DNA from: an uncultured Leptolyngbyaceae cyanobacterium
GTDB taxonomy: Bacteria; Cyanobacteriota; Cyanobacteriia; Leptolyngbyales; Leptolyngbyaceae
Direction of reading: 5' to 3'
DNA: 64,000 nucleotides
Assembly: GCA_938023035.1 (NCBI GenBank)
Contig: CALIDI010000026.1
Location: 124,001 to 188,000, forward strand
Positions within the stretch are counted from its first letter, which is position 1. Each line of letters begins with the position of its first letter. The notes under the pieces are model-generated. The model was not told where the DNA came from. It made no database searches and was given only the letters and a program-made list of their open reading frames with translations. A program made the position numbers and the translations under genes. This document shows positions 61,911 to 64,000 of the stretch, piece after piece.

Positions 61911-63665
61911 ATGGCCCTCGATTTTACCAACACTAATTTGTTATGGACTTCGGTTTTAGCAGAAACGCTGTATCGCCTGGGTCTAGCTACGGCAATCGTT
62001 TGTCCTGGTTCGCGTTCGGCACCGTTGGCTATTGCTTTTGCTCGGCATCCTCAGATTGAAGCGATTCCGGTATTAGATGAACGTTCAGCCGCTTTTTTGG
62101 CGCTGGGGTTGGCGCGTCAAAGGCACCGACCGGTGGTCTTGGTTTGCACGTCTGGTACGGCTGGGGCTAATTTTTTTCCCGCGGTGATTGAGGCGAGTGT
62201 GAGTCAGGTGCCGCTGCTGGTGCTAACGGGCGATCGCCCCTCCGAGTTGCGCGATTGTAATGCGGGTCAGGCGATTGATCAGCACAAGCTATATGGCACC
62301 TACCCCAACTGGCAAACGGAGTTAGCTTTGCCAGACTTAAGTCTGCTGGCCTACTTACGCCAAACTCTGGTGCAGGCCTGGGAGCGAACCATCTACCCAG
62401 TTGCTGGAGTGGTTCATCTCAATTGCCCCTTTCGTGAGCCATTAGCCCCCCAGCCGGAAACGATTGCCGACTGTCCAAATTTGGAGACAGAATCTTTTTT
62501 TAGCCATCTATTGCCCGTTTTACGGCCCCAGCCAAAGTGGCCACTGACGGCGAGCTTGCAACTCCCCCTCAATCACTGGTGCAACCAGCCAAAGGGCGTT
62601 CTAATTGCAGGGCCAGCCCAACCCGCTGATCCGGAAACTTATTGTCGTGCGATCGCCCATCTAGCTGGGACACTAGGCTATCCAGTTCTGGCAGAAGGGC
62701 TTTCGCCTCTGCGCAACTACGCAAAGCTTAACCCCAATCTGGTCGCTACCTATGATTTGATTCTACGGAACCCGGCACTAGCTGAGCAATTGCACCCTGA
62801 GGTGGTGATTCGGATCGGAGACATGCCCACCAGCAAACAGCTCCGCACTTGGTTAGCGGCTGCCCAGCCGCAGCAATGGGTGATTGATCCCAGCGATCGC
62901 AATCTTGATCCACTGCACGGAATGACGACTCATCTACGATTTCCTGTAGAGCAGTTGGCCACGGTCTATTTAGGGGATCCGGCTGGATCTAGCGACTACT
63001 TAAAGCGATGGCTGACCGCTGAGCAGCAAACACGGCAGGCGATTCATCAAATAATGGCCAGCACTGATACGCTCCAGGAGAGTAAGGTGGCCTGGTTATT
63101 AAGCCAAACGCTTGCCACTGGCACCCCCCTCTTTATCAGTAGTAGTCTGCCCGTGCGGGATGTGGAGTGGTTTTGGCTACCGGGCGATCGCCAAATTCAA
63201 CCCTACTTTAACCGGGGTGCAAACGGCATTGATGGTAGCCTTTCCACGGCGCTGGGCATTGCCCATCGCCAGGCTCCTAGCGTGATGCTCACGGGAGATC
63301 TGGCCCTGTTGCACGATACCAATGGTTTTTTGCTAGCCCCGCAATTTTTAGGGCATCTCACTATTGTGCTGATTAACAACCATGGGGGCGGCATTTTTGA
63401 AATGTTGCCCATTGCTCAGTACGATCCGCCCTTTGAGGCTTACTTTGCAACCCCCCAAATGGTCGATGTGGCGCAGCTATGCGCCGCCTATGCGATCGCC
63501 CATGAGCGGATTCGCACCTGGGAGCAACTCCAAATTTTGCTCAACCCTCTACCAAAGCAAGGCATTCGGGTGCTAGAAATCTGTACAGATCGCAAACAAG
63601 CGGCCCAGTGGCGACGTCAACATCTGGAGATGTTTACTTTTTCAGAAAGAAATTTATCTCTGTAG
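61911..63665 (+). CDS. menD: 2-succinyl-5-enolpyruvyl-6-hydroxy-3-cyclohexene-1-carboxylate synthase
   Basis: A 584-residue thiamine-diphosphate enzyme of phylloquinone (menaquinone-type) synthesis, joining isochorismate and 2-oxoglutarate. In cyanobacteria the product is the photosystem I cofactor. Motifs: CPGSRSAPLAIAFARHPQIE, VLDERSAAFLALGLARQ (catalytic Glu region), CTSGTAGANFFPAVIEASVS, LTGDRPSELRDCNAGQAIDQ, and the ThDP/Mg segment MLTGDLALLHDTNGFLLAPQ with INNHGGGIFEMLP. ATG 61911 gives the typical start ALDFTNTNLLWTSVLAETL; a TTG four codons upstream is unneeded. No other men gene in the window. Confidence 0.96.
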   Translation: MALDFTNTNLLWTSVLAETLYRLGLATAIVCPGSRSAPLAIAFARHPQIEAIPVLDERSAAFLALGLARQRHRPVVLVCTSGTAGANFFPAVIEASVSQVPLLVLTGDRPSELRDCNAGQAIDQHKLYGTYPNWQTELALPDLSLLAYLRQTLVQAWERTIYPVAGVVHLNCPFREPLAPQPETIADCPNLETESFFSHLLPVLRPQPKWPLTASLQLPLNHWCNQPKGVLIAGPAQPADPETYCRAIAHLAGTLGYPVLAEGLSPLRNYAKLNPNLVATYDLILRNPALAEQLHPEVVIRIGDMPTSKQLRTWLAAAQPQQWVIDPSDRNLDPLHGMTTHLRFPVEQLATVYLGDPAGSSDYLKRWLTAEQQTRQAIHQIMASTDTLQESKVAWLLSQTLATGTPLFISSSLPVRDVEWFWLPGDRQIQPYFNRGANGIDGSLSTALGIAHRQAPSVMLTGDLALLHDTNGFLLAPQFLGHLTIVLINNHGGGIFEMLPIAQYDPPFEAYFATPQMVDVAQLCAAYAIAHERIRTWEQLQILLNPLPKQGIRVLEICTDRKQAAQWRRQHLEMFTFSERNLSL

Positions 63666-63771
63666 ACCTCCTGTGGGCTGCACTAGTTTTGCTTTTGAGC
63701 GCTCAGGGGGCAGGGTCGAGAGGCAACAGCTCTGAATCCAAAGGAGCCCAGCAAAGGAGGTCAATACTCTA

Positions 63772-64000
63772 TCAGTGCAGTGATTGAGTCGCTGGGGAAT
63801 GGCTAGCAATAACGTCTTTGTAATAGCCTTTGAGTTGTTGGGTGGCAGCAGCCCAACTCCATTTCTCTGCCTCTTGACGGGCATGACGGCGTAGCGCTTC
63901 GCGCTCATCGGCGTTGGCTAATAGTCGCTGGGTTGCCGCGATCGCTCCCCGCTCATCCGCCGGGTCAAACAAATAGCCATTCACCCCGTCTTCGACAATA
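63772..64000 (-). CDS. Glycosyltransferase family 4, C-terminal fragment (SqdX-like)
   Basis: The last 76 codons of a gene entering from the right edge. It reads IVEDGVNGYLFDPADERGAI, then AATQRLLANADEREALRRHA and EKWSWAAATQQLKGYYKDVI. The DGVNGYLFDP motif is the end of the nucleotide-sugar binding site in GT4 enzymes. The combination with EKW-WAAAT-QL--YY closely recalls cyanobacterial SqdX, which makes sulfoquinovosyldiacylglycerol from UDP-sulfoquinovose. With only the tail visible, another GT4 enzyme is possible. Convergent with menD. Confidence 0.75.
   Translation of the reverse strand, partial: IVEDGVNGYLFDPADERGAIAATQRLLANADEREALRRHARQEAEKWSWAAATQQLKGYYKDVIASHSPATQSLH

Overview
The window is cyanobacterial chromosome. 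It carries photosystem II small subunits (psbZ; a 43-codon psb30/ycf12), the bicarbonate transporter pair sbtA-sbtB, menD, cobN, UbiB- and DUF1350-type genes, a cyanobacterial DHH-CBS-tRNA nucleotidyltransferase, and very frequent GCGATCGC (HIP1) octamers. I cannot name the genus. I found no rRNA, convincing tRNA, CRISPR array, intact insertion sequence or prophage.

Layout. 0-14 kb is mostly housekeeping: uspA fragment, PEP synthase, a methylglyoxal synthase/lipid kinase fusion, a cAMP phosphodiesterase with a CRP-like palindrome upstream, a methyltransferase broken by a stop codon, the tRNA nucleotidyltransferase, psbZ-ribH, an exported protein and a Ctp protease. 14.4-20.2 kb is an organosulfur-type cluster (OsmC, a frameshifted acyl-CoA dehydrogenase-like gene, ABC ATPase, binding protein, permease, TetR), with an 18-bp palindrome just before its first gene. 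20.3-33.4 kb holds pyrC, a P-type ATPase remnant, an amino-acid-type binding protein, a cyclophilin, a glycogen-debranching-type enzyme, psb30, cobN and a DUF4336 gene.

33.7-49.1 kb is the most distinctive part: a corrinoid/metal acquisition region. It has two near-identical cobalamin riboswitches, two tandem paralogous proteins of unknown family, a DUF1636 Fe-S protein, cobW, a relic of a second cobW, a TonB-dependent receptor, a two-domain 2Fe-2S protein, a BtuF-like lipoprotein and a BtuC-like permease with no adjacent ATPase. After sbtAB comes a divergent locus: an SCO5389-family gene plus a frameshifted GTPase on one side and a lysine-N-hydroxylase-like flavoprotein on the other. Zur/Fur-type 7-1-7 palindromes lie before the receptor and inside this divergent promoter region, so the two loci may share metal-responsive control.

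49.3-64 kb returns to general functions: a histidine-kinase-like protein with a degenerate ATPase domain, small conserved cyanobacterial proteins, UbiB, a DegT aminotransferase, FetB, DUF1350, HflX, a DprA-like protein, a BI-1 membrane protein, MenD and the end of an SqdX-like glycosyltransferase.

Gene decay is common here: six broken or remnant genes, plus dispersed hairpin repeats between genes.
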